Source: Gonocerus acuteangulatus
Taxonomy: Eukaryota > Arthropoda > Insecta > Hemiptera > Coreidae
DNA length: 64,000 nucleotides
Assembly: GCA_946811695.1 (NCBI GenBank)
Contig: OX328123.1
Span: 14,539,162-14,603,161, forward strand
Reading direction: 5' to 3'
In this document: positions 10,701-22,699 of the stretch, one piece after another
Layout of the letters: the number at the start of each line of letters is the position of its first letter
Numbering within the stretch: position 1 is the stretch's first letter
The notes under the pieces: model-generated
Told to the model about the DNA's origin: nothing
What the model saw: the letters and a program-made list of their open reading frames with translations, nothing else
Database searches by the model: none
Program-made: the position numbers and the translations under genes

Positions 10701-12198
10701 TAGTTGGAAGGATGTGAACAGCCCGAGGCTGTGGCGTTGAAGGGGCGAGATCCATGCACCACCCACTCTGTCCTCCCTCAGTACAGTTTTTCTTCAAATC
10801 TGTTACAAGTTCAAATTCAAAATCTGTCCATCATCTAACTTTGGTTTCTGTAGAATATCGAATCATTCATTTTTTGGAATTCAATTTTGTTCTCAAGAAG
10901 AAGGCGGTTGGTCTTCAAATTATATTATGGAGATTCCTCAATCCACGAGAGGAAAAATGTGATTGATTTGATTACCGTATCTTGTTTAATATTATAAAAA
11001 ACATTAATCGTTATGGGCAAAAAACACTGAAGTTCATCGTAAAATATCATCACGATGCCGATTGACCAATACTTGTGCAAGATCAATAACGACCAATATT
11101 TAGAAGTGCAACATTTGATTTGACTGTTGCGAACATTTTATTGATAAGCAGCGTGCGAGGAATTGCCCTTAACTCAAATAACATAGATGAAACACACTAA
11201 ATAGGAAGGTTCGAGTTTAAATGTCTTCAAGGTGGACCCATCCGATTCACTGTGTCAAAATAACAATTAAGTTTACTTGAGAGCATATGACAGTGAAACC
11301 GCTCACGTCACCATTTTTATCGCGTGGATTTCGATGAACTTGAGCTATGGATTAATTTCGTTAATTAAAGGTAAACGTCGACTATTGTAGTTGATAAGCC
11401 CGGATTGCGTCGGCAGGTTGACGTCTTAATGAGGTTTCGCCCTTACTCTACAAGGAAGGACCCAATTAAAATGACTAAAATAAAAGGTTCCTGTCATTCG
11501 TGTAGGGCATGTGTTAAAATTCTAAAGAATGAAAACCATGAATCGGTTCCAATAACGGTCGAACTGGAACTTATTGTTTCAGAGGCACTCCTAGCTAAGT
11601 CGGGGAGAGAGAAGCTCTAGGAGCGTGGGAACGAGCCTAGGTCCGCGATACAATACCTATTATAGGCCAAGAACCAATGCTATTCTGCTGTTGGAGCCCG
11701 GTGAGGGGCCACCAGGTAGCAACTACCACCCGCAGGAGAATCTACATGCTGAGGTAGCGTAGAACAGGAAACCCCAGTTCCTAAGGATAGCTGAAGAAAG
11801 GTCTAATCGAGGAAGTTAAAGGGGCGAACAGAGCAAGAAAATACATCACTTGTCTTTGATTAACAAGTTCTTAACGAACAACAATGGAAAATCATTGAAC
11901 ATTGAGTAACGTCAGCTTTCATGATAGGATTGTATTGATAAACAGGGTCTACAATTTGTCCATTCCGGGAAAAGAGGACGTCCAAACCATTATCTTTCTT
12001 AATAAAATATTATTGAATCTAAGTGAACCTAAGGTCCCTATTGGTGGTGACATTATCTTCAGGTGCAGAAAATTAATTCAGCAGGAAGGCTAAGCTTAAA
12101 AATTCTGTAAACATCTTTATCGACAAAGAATTGTTGCTGAAACACTAAAATTACACATACGATCTGTTTGCGTCTAGAATTATGTAATATCACTCTGT
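10701..12198. other. No recognised feature
   Basis: Mixed AT-rich and moderately GC sequence. Frames of 63-71 residues at 10754, 11405 and 11902 match nothing known to me. 11640-11830 is GC-richer without recognisable coding. Confidence 0.4.
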
Positions 12199-12353
12199 AG
12201 GTCGCCACGTGGTGCAGTAACTAACACCTTCGATTCTCATGCGGGAGATGAGGATTCGAGTCCCACCAGCATCATGTCATTGTTTAGAAAGGGCGGCAAC
12301 CTGTAGATAGCCTGGCGATAATGGCCTAGACCTCGAAGCGCCGTAAAAAAAAA
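12199..12353 (+). mobile_element. SINE type 1 variant (different tRNA-like head)
   Basis: Head GGTCGCCACGTGGTGCAGTA with A-box-like TGGTGCAGTAA and B-box-like GATTCGAGTCC, a body containing GGCAACCTGTAGATAGCC, and the type 1 tail GAAGCGCCGTAAAAA. Confidence 0.78.
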
Positions 12354-15093
12354 ATTGAATATCCTCTTTGAAAGGGTAAAGTTAGGTAACCAGTAAAGTG
12401 GGGTTTCTGGGTGAAAATCGTAGTCTTCAGAACTTTTAGTGGGTACTAACAAACGGATAACTGAATAAAATAGGATTCATTAAATAATTAGAGACAGTTA
12501 TAGGGAAATGGTAGTATTTCTCAAGCGTTTTCCAACAATAAATAATTGACTGGAGCTTGCACATAATTTCTAATTCAGAAAGCTGTCCAAGTTATGTTCT
12601 ACTTAGGACATGAGTATTTTATAATACAATGAATAAAAGTATGAAGCCAGTTTATTAATAATTTATATCTCCAAATCGAGCTGTAAATTGGGTAAGTAGA
12701 ATGTGTTCATTTGAAAGATTAGATTCATTTAAAAAGGACTCAGTAATCCACTTGTACTGATTAATCCCATCCCTTCTCTTGAGAATATTCTTAGTTCATC
12801 AAAAGATAAATTGCTTCGTATGGAATTTAATGCTTCACTTCTTGTCTATTTCAAATGTGCTTGTGTGGTTAAGAGCAACGCCAGCAAGAAATGAAATAAA
12901 GACGAAGGATGCAAGAAGAGTACTATTTCATTAAAATATTTGATGTGCTGACAGAGGAGTGAAAATGCCAATTTATATTTAAAGAAAACGACTTGTTGAT
13001 AAGGTCGTAGAAGCGCGTGGCTTCTGGTTCAATAAATTAGGAGGGCATTGTTTCTATTTATTTTAGAATTCAAGACGGAGCTAAATTGATCCGAAGACGA
13101 ATGACGCGGAAGATGTGAGGATAAAGGTCACCCTTAAGAATAATATGCGGATGTTAGGCTTCTACTGGAACATAGCCAAGGGCAGTCAACATTTCCTATT
13201 CTGATGATACAAATTTTTACCCAAAATTAAGTTGTTTTTCTTTGTTTTAATTAGTTATTTTCTACTCAATTTACGAAAAAGTTGTCAAGTAAGTTTTTAA
13301 TTAATTAAAAAAATAAACGCAGTTGAATTATTAGTTACTGTCTTAACATTTAAACTCAATACTCATTGTAAGACCTAAATTAAATCAGTATATCATCGAA
13401 ATAAGAAAATAAAATACACTAAATTTATCCCAAGTACGTTATTTGTGAAATGCCAAGTTCCTTAGTGAAAATATGTTTTCAAAAAACTATCAATTCGCAA
13501 GCTATCTTTAATATAAACTGGATGATTCCAAGATTGCTATAATTCCCAAATAAGAAACCACAACGAATAATATGGAAGGCCTTCAGTACAGACAGATAAG
13601 AACTGTAAATAACTGATAAGGAAATCGGTCTTGGCAAAACAAATAGCCGACAAATAAGATAATAAATAATTATTAATTTCGCAAGGGATTTTGGAAATTT
13701 AGCGCGGAAAATATGCTCAATTCCTTGCGCAAACACTTCATTTCGAAATCATGAGTTTGATGGCGTTCTTACCAAAGTTAATGTGAGCGAAAACATTAAA
13801 GCCTTCCTCGCTCCAACCATCTACAAGACAATACTTAGCGGCCCTAAAATCATGGGCTACAAATAATTATGATAATAAGTTTTTGTTACTTCCTAGCCCA
13901 ATTATAACTTTGCAATACAATGTTCCCTGGACTCCAAGACGGTGGATACAGAACGTATTTAGGTTCCGTTAAACTTGCAAGAGGCTTAAAGCCTGCAAGA
14001 AAAACGAGGTAGGAGGGCAGAAGAACGAACGGAAGACAGCTGTGAGGCCCACAGGGCTCTACCACCTGGCTACTCGAGCTTCAACACGTGGTCCCACATC
14101 CCCTATTCAATCGTATCTTCCAATAATGGTGGTTCCGTTGTCCAGCAATGTTGCCTTACTAGTTGCCAACATTCTCCGAGGATGCCAAAAGCTTTTGACA
14201 ACTGTCTGGTTTTCACAAGAACAAAATTCAAATCTTAGTGATAAACTAAAATTCGATCGTTTAGTCGAAGACTTGTCACTAACTGAAGTAAAGTTTAATA
14301 TCGGCGTAAGGGTCTATTCTTTTGCGTTTCGGCTCAGCACTATGGAAATAGATAACAATTGTTTTGTGTACGTTAACAGATGGCTCGCTTCGCTCGATGC
14401 CTTCGAAAATCTGGGAACAAGTTCAAAGACTTTGGCATAAAAAAGGAACTAAGACAGAAGAAGAAGAAAATCAAAATGAATATTTTCCTAGTAGGTGTAT
14501 CTCAATTGGTCATCAAAAGTCTTTGGGACAAATGAATAAATTTTTTTGATATTCCTGTATACATCTTCGGGGAAGATGAGATGTTCTTTTATTCTCACTC
14601 GTATTATTGAATGCGAAAGGTTTAAAATAAACTCTTGTGTCTCAGAGCTAAGACGAAAGTGTAAAAGTCTACTCTTTTCCATTTTCGCAACTAAATGCCC
14701 GACCGTCAGAGAAGAGCAAAGTCACTCTCCCATTACCTCAGTTCTTTCTCCAGATTTTACAGAATTAAGACAAATGGAATTCAAAGACAATCGTGTCACA
14801 ATATGATATGCGACGACAACAAGTCTTTTAAACTGGGATATTATTACAATTGAGAAGATTGCTAATCGGGAAGGCCTCATTTCATTTGACGTGTCAGGGC
14901 GAATGTAAACAACATGCTCAGCTGGGAATTTATCAGCTTAATTAAGATGATTTTTGAGCTACATCTATGGTTTTAACTTCCAAATATTTTGACTCCGACC
15001 GAGAATAATAGAATTTCTTTACAGAGCCGAATAAAATTGGGTCCCATCATTCTGGTAGGTATTGGGTGTTATACCTTTGAAGTCAATTGAAGC
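12354..15093. other. No recognised gene
   Basis: AT-rich. The longest frame (14042-14440, 132 residues) has a patch reading NIGVRVYSFAFRL but no family I recognise and no flanking splice logic. It could be a decayed transposon frame or chance. Confidence 0.4.
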
Positions 15094-15104
15094 AAATTTT
15101 AATT

Positions 15105-15306
15105 TATTTATTTAAATTTTAACGTCCATTTATTATTAACTACGAATTTTAGGACGGGTTATCTATAGGTTACCACCCTTTTCTAGCCAGGATAGGGGTG
15201 ATGCCTTTTCTTTTTTTCGAAAGAAAAGCCACCACCCCTAGTGGGAATCGAACCCACGACCTTTGGCACGGAGTGTTAAGTGCTCACGGCCATCGGGTCT
15301 CCAAAA
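15105..15306 (-). mobile_element. SINE type 2, near full length
   Basis: Minus-strand order: GGAGACCCGATGGCCGTGAG head, GTGCCAAAGGTCGTGGGTTC with B box, purine tract, GGTAACCTATAGATAACCCG, tail GGACGTTAAAATTTAAATAA. TSD AAATTTTAATT at 15094-15104 and 15307-15317. Three copies of AAATTTTAATTATAAC follow at 15308-15362. Confidence 0.9.
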
Positions 15307-15362
15307 AAATTTTAATTATAACTAAAAATTTTAATTATAACAAACAAATTTTAATTATAACT

Positions 15363-15880
15363 AAATACTTCTAGGAGGATTTTTATATTCGTACTAGATT
15401 CCGGTAAAGTCCCGAAAGTCTGGGAGAGTTGGCTAACCTAAATATGTATATAAACAGTACCCAACGTCTGCTAGAGTAAAATTAACGTCCCTTTTTCCTT
15501 GATGGTTTTAGTAACCTCTTATCGTACGTTAATGAGGAAAACAGGACCGTTGGAAATAGTGTTTACCTGAAACCCCACACCGTAAAACTCAGAAAATATA
15601 GAGCTCGTCAAATTAAGCGTAGAAATTTATTTGAAGCATAAAATTCAAATGAGGCTTTGGCGGCCACAATACGGTTTCCTTCTTATTGGGAACTATGAGG
15701 AAAAGGCAACCTCAAATGCTGGAAAATCGTGGGTATTTATTTATTATTATTTTTATAGTCCCAAAAATACAGCAGAAGCCCAATGGCCGTGAGTGTCAAG
15801 GCATTTACAATCCTTGCCAAGAGTTGTTGGTCCCATTAGGAATGGAGACTTCCTTTTCGGAAATAAAACACATTTTCCCT
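15363..15880. other. No recognised feature
   Basis: AT-rich; no supported gene. Frames near 15686-15967 partly overlap the minisatellite-type repeat that follows. Confidence 0.4.
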
Positions 15881-16104
15881 TTAGATGGCCACAAAGAATA
15901 CAGAGTTTCTTACAGATTACGCCTGGTATTGGCAATTTGGGTGCGGAGTAACCCCTCCCCTTCCTAATGAAACGGTTAAGTTTATTTTTACAACTCACTT
16001 TTCTATTTAGATAGCCACAACGAATACAGAGATTCGTGGCAATACAACAAAAATTACGGTCGGTTTGGGTAAATAGCTACTTTCCTTCGGAAAGTGCTTA
16101 AATG
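15881..16104 (+). mobile_element. Truncated copy of the minisatellite TIR element
   Basis: Contains about one and a half diverged units (GGTATTGGCAATTTGGGTGC, then TTCCTAATGAAACGGTTAAG) and ends with AGCTACTTTCCTTCGGAAAG, the right end seen at 10.67 kb. The left end is missing. A TA microsatellite follows at 16231-16282. Confidence 0.7.
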
Positions 16105-16226
16105 AATACATCGCCTCTATTGCCTATGTAAAATGTAGGGAACATATTGATAACGGGTACTCAAAAAAATACTGAAAGTTATGTTAAATATTGAAATAAA
16201 TAACACAGTTTCATTAATGGGGTTTC

Positions 16227-16230
<4 letters not shown>

Positions 16231-16282
<52 letters not shown>
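16231..16282. repeat. TA microsatellite
   Basis: About 26 units of AT. Confidence 0.97.
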
Positions 16283-16288
<6 letters not shown>

Positions 16289-16494
16289 GTACATATTTAT
16301 GTTATACACGTGGATCTTACTTACTCCCTATTTTAAAATAATTCAATATCTAAACTTTTTATTACTATAATTATTTGTCAGTGGTTTCTTTCCTTCAACA
16401 TTTTGAAGAGTGAATCGCCACTTTCGCGAGCTGTTAAATAAATAATGGGGTTTTCAAGCCAGGAAAGAAGAGCATAATTACCTTTTGTTTAAAA

Positions 16495-16568
16495 AAAAGC
16501 CACCACCCCTAGTGGGAATCAAACAAACCCAGGCACGGAGTGTACACGCCTTAACACTCACGGCCATC
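16495..16568 (-). mobile_element. SINE type 2 fragment
   Basis: AAAGCCACCACCCCTAGTGG, GGCACGGAGTGT and CACGGCCATCG identify the head half of a minus-strand type 2 SINE. The tail half is lost. Confidence 0.75.
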
Positions 16569-16804
16569 GAACATTTAAGTACGCATTTTACCTAAAGGCT
16601 TAAATTATGTAAATAACTCAAATTTTAAAGGCACATACGATGGCCTAGATTGAAAACCTTGTGTTACTTGTGTTGATTCTTTGTCGATAGAGCACAGCAC
16701 GAGTAAGATTAAGTTTCTTTGACACTCAAATATTGTGAAATACGAGCTTATCCATCTAATAACGTATAAAAGTTACTTCTTTTTAGAAACGAGGTTTTGA
16801 TTCT

Positions 16805-16927
16805 AGGTTATTAGCACTTTCCTCCGAAGGAAAGTAGCTATTGAGGTTGCACTCATGACGGAATTTTTGAAAAATTTCTTCCAATCTTTATCGATCCTAG
16901 TAGACACCAAAAATGACCCCAGTTAAA

Positions 16928-16983
<56 letters not shown>

Positions 16984-17610
16984 GCATATATAGTTATATA
17001 TGCATATATAGTTATATATGTGCCCGTTAACACTATACCGGCCAGAGTTTTTGTTTCTTCCTCACGAAACTTGGAATATAGTATTCTCCAATCAAACGAT
17101 TGAACGAGTTCGTTAACCAACAAAATCGGTCTATCCGGAGGGGGGGGGGGGTTTACTCCGGAGCCAAAGTAGTTATTTGCCAATACCAGTCGTAATTTTT
17201 GTTATATGTCAACGAAACTCGGTATTCGTTCTGGTCAACTAAAGAGAAAAATGTGTTGTAAAAATAAACTAAATCGGTTCATTAGGAAGGGGGGTTTACT
17301 CCGGACCCAAATTACTAATTTCCTTATACCGGTCGTAATTTCTGCTGTATTGTAACGAAACGCGGTATACGTCCTGGGTATCTAATAAGGAAGAAGTGTT
17401 GTAAAAATGAACTAAATCGGTCTATCGGAAGGGGAGATTTACTTTGTACTAAGTTTGAATTGAATTGAAACAGGTGTTTTTTATGTTTTTATTTTATTTA
17501 TCGATATAGGTTATTTTAAGCAAATTATTTAGGAATGCACTCGCCACTACCCAATTCTGAGGAAAGTGCTTCGTTATGCAGCTCCTGCGTGACGGACTTT
17601 CAATATGTAT
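16805..17610 (-). mobile_element. Inverted second copy of the minisatellite TIR element
   Basis: Reverse complement of 9.29-10.70 kb: starts TTAGCACTTTCCTCCGAAGG, has a CT repeat (16931-16960) and TA repeat, CCCGTTAACACTATACCGGC, two to three diverged minisatellite units with G runs, and ends GAGGAAAGTGCTTCG ... GCTCCTGCGTGACGGACTTT. It holds fewer units than the first copy, so unit number varies between copies. Confidence 0.78.
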
Positions 17611-17733
17611 TACTCATTGGTTACTAATAATAGGCGCAACTTTAAGAGCTAAATGCTCCATACAGTTATGGATTGATTCCTACTGGGAGCGAAGGTTTAT
17701 TTGTTCAAAACGATAAAATCCCAATTTTGGTTA

Positions 17734-17800
17734 GAGAAGGCTGGAAACCTGTAGATAAACCGTCCACAAAATCTGTATTATTTACAAAGAGGCGTTAATA
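17734..17800 (+). mobile_element. SINE type 2 tail fragment
   Basis: GGAAACCTGTAGATAAACCG and AGGCGTTAATAATTAAAA are a diverged type 2 tail. Confidence 0.55.
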
Positions 17801-17825
17801 ATTAAAATAATAATAATAACGCAGG

Positions 17826-18035
17826 GGGGGGGGCTCCATGTTGTCTAGTGGCTAGCACAGATGATTCTCATGCGGGTGATATGGGTTTGAGTCCCACCAG
17901 AGTAGGGTTGACTTTTTTCAGCGATTGGCTGCTTTAAACATTTCTCTGCTCCACCATGGACGTTAAGAAAGGGTAGCAACCTATAGATAACCCGGCGCTA
18001 TTGACCAAGTCGGTGCGCAGTAGAAAAAAAAATCA
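17826..18035 (+). mobile_element. SINE type 1 variant
   Basis: TTGTCTAGTGGCTAGCAC A-box region, ATTCTCATGCGGGTGAT anticodon region, GGTTTGAGTCCCACC B-box region, a body with AACCTATAGATAACCCGGCG, and the tail CGGTGCGCAGTAGAAAAAA, a drifted version of the type 1 tail. The body block resembles that of type 2, suggesting a mosaic. Confidence 0.78.
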
Positions 18036-18681
18036 GAGGAAAAATGTCGAGCAGTTTTTTGGAGGACTTTGTTTTGTTTTTTGAGGACGGAGTTTACTTT
18101 TCATGAGTTGAATTACAAGCCGCATCATGAAAGAACTGAAAGGTACAGATGAAATAAGTCCTTGCTAAATAAAGGCTGGTGTATTTCAAAGAGGAGCCCC
18201 TGTTGTTGAAAGGCAATTGGTTCTAAATGAAAACTAAAGACGTCACAAGAATCAGAAAGAACCATATGACGATGACTAGGGGAGAGAGCACGTGCACACT
18301 TCCCCTCCAGGGTGGGGCCTCAAGGCCGATGACCTGATGGAGGGGAGGGAAGGCTCCGGCATTTAAAGCCCCTCATCCCCACCACTACACCAAACCTCAC
18401 TAGCACAACTTACCAGTTCCGTATTTAAGTCCACCAAGACAACAATATATAATTCATAATACAAGTATAAGGAATTAAAAAAAAAATAAAAATAAAATAA
18501 AATAAAAAAAAAAAAAAAATCCATTGCAAATTGAGGAATTAAAGCCAGCTAAATTGCTATTGTTATGCAGGAAGCTCTTGGCAAACAAAGCTTGGTTGGT
18601 GTAAATGCCCTCAGGAGGTAGCAATGTCCGATCTCGATCTCATGAGAATTCCTAACATTATCACAATATATGTTTTTTTTT
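18036..18681. other. No recognised gene; GC-richer promoter-like patch
   Basis: 18245-18420 includes CACGTGCACACTTCCCCTCC, GGAGGGGAGGGAAGG and GGCATTTAAAGCCCCTCATC, a TATA-like setting. It may be a promoter or an LTR relic; no frame follows. Confidence 0.35.
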
Positions 18682-18832
18682 TTTACGTCCATTTCACAGA
18701 GTTTGGAAAGGGTTGTCAATAGGTTACCACTCATTGCTAGCCACCATAGGGCTGGTGCCTTTTTTTTCCTGAAAGGAAAGCCAGCCTTCCTGGTGGGAAT
18801 GGATTCAAGGATCTTAGGCCTAGAGTGTTGTA

Positions 18833-19576
18833 GAGTTGGGCAAAAATCAAAATAATAAATAATGACTAAAGAATACAATTTTTATTTCATTCTGAATAAT
18901 TTTTTCATTCATTAGCTAATAGAACTATTTTTTGTATTCATTAGTGCATACAAATGATTTATTGAATGAAATTTGTCATTGAATAAAAATTATTTATACA
19001 AATAAAAATGTCTTAATCTGATAAAGTTATAAATAACAAATTAAATAAAAGAAATTTTCTATGTGTTAATATGTATTTCTAGAATTAATTATGGGTATTA
19101 GTATTTGTTGGTAGGTTTTATCAAATATTTCAGAAGCTTGGCAACCGATTTATTTGGTGTTGTTTTTTTTTATTCTGATCACATTTGTCCCTATATTTTG
19201 AATGTTTAAAAATAATTAATTATCCATAGAATAAAAACAAATCAATGAATGAAAAACTGAATCAATGGATAATTTTGTTTTCAATAAAAATTGATTTGAA
19301 TGATTATTGAATAAGAAATTTATTAAATAATGAGTGAACCGTGTTATTCACAGAATAATAAAAAAATCAGTGGATGAGTAAGTTAATCAATAAACAAATT
19401 ACTATTTAATAAAAATGTTTATTTATATTTTAACGTCCATTATCATTAACTAAGAATTTCGGGACGGGTTATCTATAGGTTACCACCCTTTTCTAGCCAG
19501 GATAAGGCTGATGCCTTTTCTTAAATAAAAATGTATTTGAATGGATATTGAATAAAAAATGTATTGAATAATGCTC
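18833..19576. mobile_element. hAT-like MITE
   Basis: Ends AGAGTTGGGCAAAAA and TAATGCTCAACTCT form an inverted repeat. The interior is a run of ATTCATTGAATAAAA-like words on both strands. No transposase. A clear 8-bp TSD is not visible. It carries its own nested SINE at 19419-19523. Confidence 0.5.
19419..19523 (-). mobile_element. 5'-truncated SINE type 2 with TSD
   Basis: Contains only the tail half (TTTTAACGTCCATTATC ... CAGGATAAGGCTGATGCC). TSD AATAAAAATGT at 19408-19418 and 19524-19534 shows truncation at insertion. Confidence 0.85.
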
Positions 19577-19602
19577 AACTCTGGTGCTTGAACTTTGGCA
19601 CT

Positions 19603-20664
19603 CCACCGGACTTAAATCAATATGTGACAATGAAATTAATAGGACATCATAAAGGAATCTAACCAAATAAAATCAACATAAAGCTGTATATTGCTTAGAA
19701 TCATCCCTATTCACAAATTTACCACCAAATCCAGCCTTTTAAAAATGTCTGTATGTCCAAAAACACTAATACAGCAGTGGCTAATAAGGCCATTTGCATT
19801 TTGTCCGTCTTTCTAAATATACTTGACTTAAAAACATAGGCTTTCAATGAAAACAAATTTGAAACATCAAACTTGCTGCACGATGGATACCCTTGTAGGA
19901 TAGGGGATAGAAAACAGCTTAGCCTCAAGTGTCCCATCACCTCGATACGCTTCAGCTATTGATAAAAATTTATCTAGTCCCTCTACGACTTCTATAGAAC
20001 TAATGGATGTTTGATGAAGGCAAGAAACAGAGAAAGTGAATTATTTCTTCTATCTTGAAATGCTAATAAGTTGGTCAATGTGTACAAACGTTTGATTTGA
20101 ACACTCAGTTTTTAATCAAAGAGTCAATCAGAAAGAAAACATTTTCTTTATACATCCGTCAACAAATATATATTATTAAAATTTTGAAGCCTTATCATCT
20201 AAACAAAACCATAAGAAACCAAAAACCAATTTCATTTTCATGAAACAGATATCCTATCTTTAAACTGATAAACCAGTTCTCAAACCAAGATTAGTTTGTA
20301 ATCAGGCTTCCCTTTTATGGGAATGGAACAGGAAAGGATGAAATAAGTACAAAATTTCCACAAGACTAGGGAGTCTTGGAGCAAGACTCGGCTGAATAAG
20401 AACCTTTGCATGAGCATTGAAAATGGGATGAGTCCCTGAAAACATTCTGCAAAATAAAATAGTTGTGGAAATTTTGGACTTTTTTCATCCGTTAGCAGCA
20501 AAAATAACAAATTAATAAGTAATAAAAGCACCAGATAAGAGTGAAATAAAGCAAAATTATGGAGGAGGCTTCGGTTTCTGAAAAGTGTAAATGGACCATT
20601 ACACCATTCAGAAAGTAAAAAAAAAACCCTACTTATATCGCCTGAAATGATCGTTAGGTTTATT
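19603..20664. other. No recognised feature
   Basis: AT-rich with no convincing exon on either strand. Frames of 73 and 83 residues on the minus strand match no family I know. Confidence 0.45.
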
Positions 20665-20671
20665 TTTTATT

Positions 20672-20888
20672 TATTTAAACTCTAAATCACTGGAACTGCG
20701 TCATCTTACCGCAGTTCCGTTCATATCTCAAGTGCCATTAGTTAAGGAATAGAAGCAATTAATGGTAGATTTTGATCTTTCGTTAAAAATATAAAGAGAA
20801 GGAAGATTTAAGGTGTCACAACAACTAATTGAGTCATTTTTTTATTTTTTATTTTATGGCGTACCAACACTTAGGCTATATATAGGTT
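20672..20888. repeat. ~215-bp repeat, copy 1
   Basis: Nearly identical to 22074-22280: CTCTAAATCAC.GGAACTGCG, CAAGTGCCATTAGTTAAGGA, TTTGATCTTTCGTTAAAAAT and AGGCTATATATAGGTTGTC. It ends with a drifted type 1 SINE tail, inverted (TTTTATGGCGTACCAACACT). Confidence 0.88.
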
Positions 20889-22073
20889 GTCCCAAAAGAT
20901 CATCAGTGTAATTAATATATGTTTTCTTATTTAATATTTAATGAAAACATTGGGTAAACAAAACAAGGAAACAAATTTTGGATAGATTTTTCATAAAAAG
21001 AAATCTGTTTTGGATTTTTTTTAATACCATCTTTTGATATGTTTCTACCTGTTTTCAAAAACATTTATTTAGTCACTCCTCCGGAATATATTTGTCATCA
21101 AACGCTACTTTCGAACACTCAATGAGATTAAAAAATATAATCACAATGATAAAATGTTAAAATAATTTAATTAAACAAACAAACACATAATTTATGGTGT
21201 ATTAACATGAAAATTAAGTAAACTAACAAATTAACACTTAAATTGAAATTTGGATTGAATAATATAAATACATAAGACAGAATAAAGAAAATAAATTGGC
21301 AATATAATATATGAGCTGTTAAAGATGGCTGATATATTTTCTCTTTCTATAGAAAGGATGAGAGATGTTCCATCAGCTTCCTTATAAATTGGGTATGAAA
21401 CTGATATGAAATTAATAAGAAAAAAAAATTATTTGAAAACAAGTAATAAAGACGAAACAAAATAGATGACTTTTCAGTGAACTAAATACATAATGCTTGA
21501 TCATCCTAATAAAATTCACATGTCGAACTTCAAATTTAGTTATTGAGATAGTCTCTTTTCATTAATTATTAAAACTATAATATTAAATGTTCTGGAAGTA
21601 GCCATGTACACAACAAAAAGAACAGAATGACTCTTGATTGATTCACTATAAATGTACAGAATACATTTCTCTCTTCAAACATTGTGATTCATACAACCTC
21701 ATGAGCAATTCAGAGCAATAAGATACAATTTTCCAAATTAAAGGTGTTAAATTACAGACCTAATTTTACAAAAATCAAATCATTAAATAATGAAAGCTTT
21801 CATTTTTTTTAATGTTCTTTTTTTTGGGGGGGGGGGATAATTATTAGGTATAAGGTATTAGAAAAATAAGCAATTTTATATGTTTTGAGCAAAATATGAG
21901 ATAGTTCATATAAACCGCTGCTATGGATAATCGGATCTGAAAAAACAAAAATCGGATTCTGATAAATATATATGGCAACAATTATTGCCAACTAAAACTT
22001 TTTTAGAGCAAAAACTTGATTTAAACGATATGCAGAAATTAATGTACCATGATAATCTTTATATCTAGAAAAA
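20889..22073. other. No recognised feature
   Basis: AT-rich; contains a G run at 21826-21837. No coding support. Confidence 0.45.
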
Positions 22074-22280
22074 AACTCTAAATCACAGGAACTGCGTAAT
22101 CTTACCGCGGTTCCGTTCATATCTCAAGTGCCATTAGTTAAGGAATAAAAGCAGTTATTGGTAGATTTTGATCTTTCGTTAAAAATATCAAGAGAAGGAA
22201 GATTTAAGGTGTCACAACAACTAATTGAGTCATTTTTTTATTTTATGGCGTATCAACACTTAGGCTATATATAGGTTGTC
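22074..22280. repeat. ~215-bp repeat, copy 2
   Basis: Second copy of 20672-20888, same orientation, about 1.4 kb away, with a short deletion in the T-rich run. Here it abuts a type 3 SINE; copy 1 does not. A segmental duplication or a repeat family is possible. Confidence 0.88.
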
Positions 22281-22575
22281 ACTTTCTTATAATGCCAAGA
22301 GAACGTGGTCGGTCACCCATTCAGGTATTGCCTGACCTTAATTAACTTCTGTTTCAACAAGAACCAGTGCACTCAAAGTGGTTATGGCTTTTGGCGGTGC
22401 CCATATATTAATTAATTAAAGGCTCGGTAGGCCTAGGGACGGTCTGGACCCCAAAATCCAACCAACGAACGAAGACACTAGAAGATAAAATCATAAGTGC
22501 GCTCGAGGTTTGAACCCAGGTCCCTCCAACGTACTAGTCAAGTGCTCTACCACTGAGCTAACCTTACTCCCATTT
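22281..22575 (-). mobile_element. SINE type 3
   Basis: The minus strand starts GGGAGTAAGGTTAGCTCAGT, with GGTAGAGCACTTGACTAG, B-box-like GGTTCAAACCT, then blocks shared with 4.0-4.3 kb (CGAACGAAGACACTAGAAG on plus). The distal part (22283-22400) differs from the other two copies. Confidence 0.75.
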
Positions 22576-22699
22576 CAAATTAAAGTGCATTTGTTTGCTA
22601 CTGACAATTTAAAAGATTTATCATCTAGAGTAAATGTCAAGTAAAAATTTTATATTTGCACATATTGGAATCTCAAACTAGTATAAAAACTAAATGAGA

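Larger units (their letters stand above)
18682..19602 (-). mobile_element. SINE type 2 split by a hAT-like insertion
   Basis: 18682-18832 is a diverged minus-strand type 2 SINE up to GAGTGTTG. The head appears to resume after 19576 (GTGCTTGAAC ... GGCACTCCACC). Between them is the element described next. Divergence is high, so the exact break is uncertain. Confidence 0.55.

Noticed and set aside
14042..14440. 132-residue plus-strand frame
   Set aside because: No recognisable motif, no splice or promoter context; not called as a gene.
15308..15362. Three AAATTTTAATTATAAC copies resembling a short CRISPR-like array
   Set aside because: No unique spacers; simple local tandem repeat next to a SINE target site in a eukaryotic genome.
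20876..20930. TAGGTTGTCCCAAAAG resembling a mariner terminal repeat
   Set aside because: The TATATAGGTTGTC part belongs to the duplicated 215-bp unit and no matching inverted end was found.
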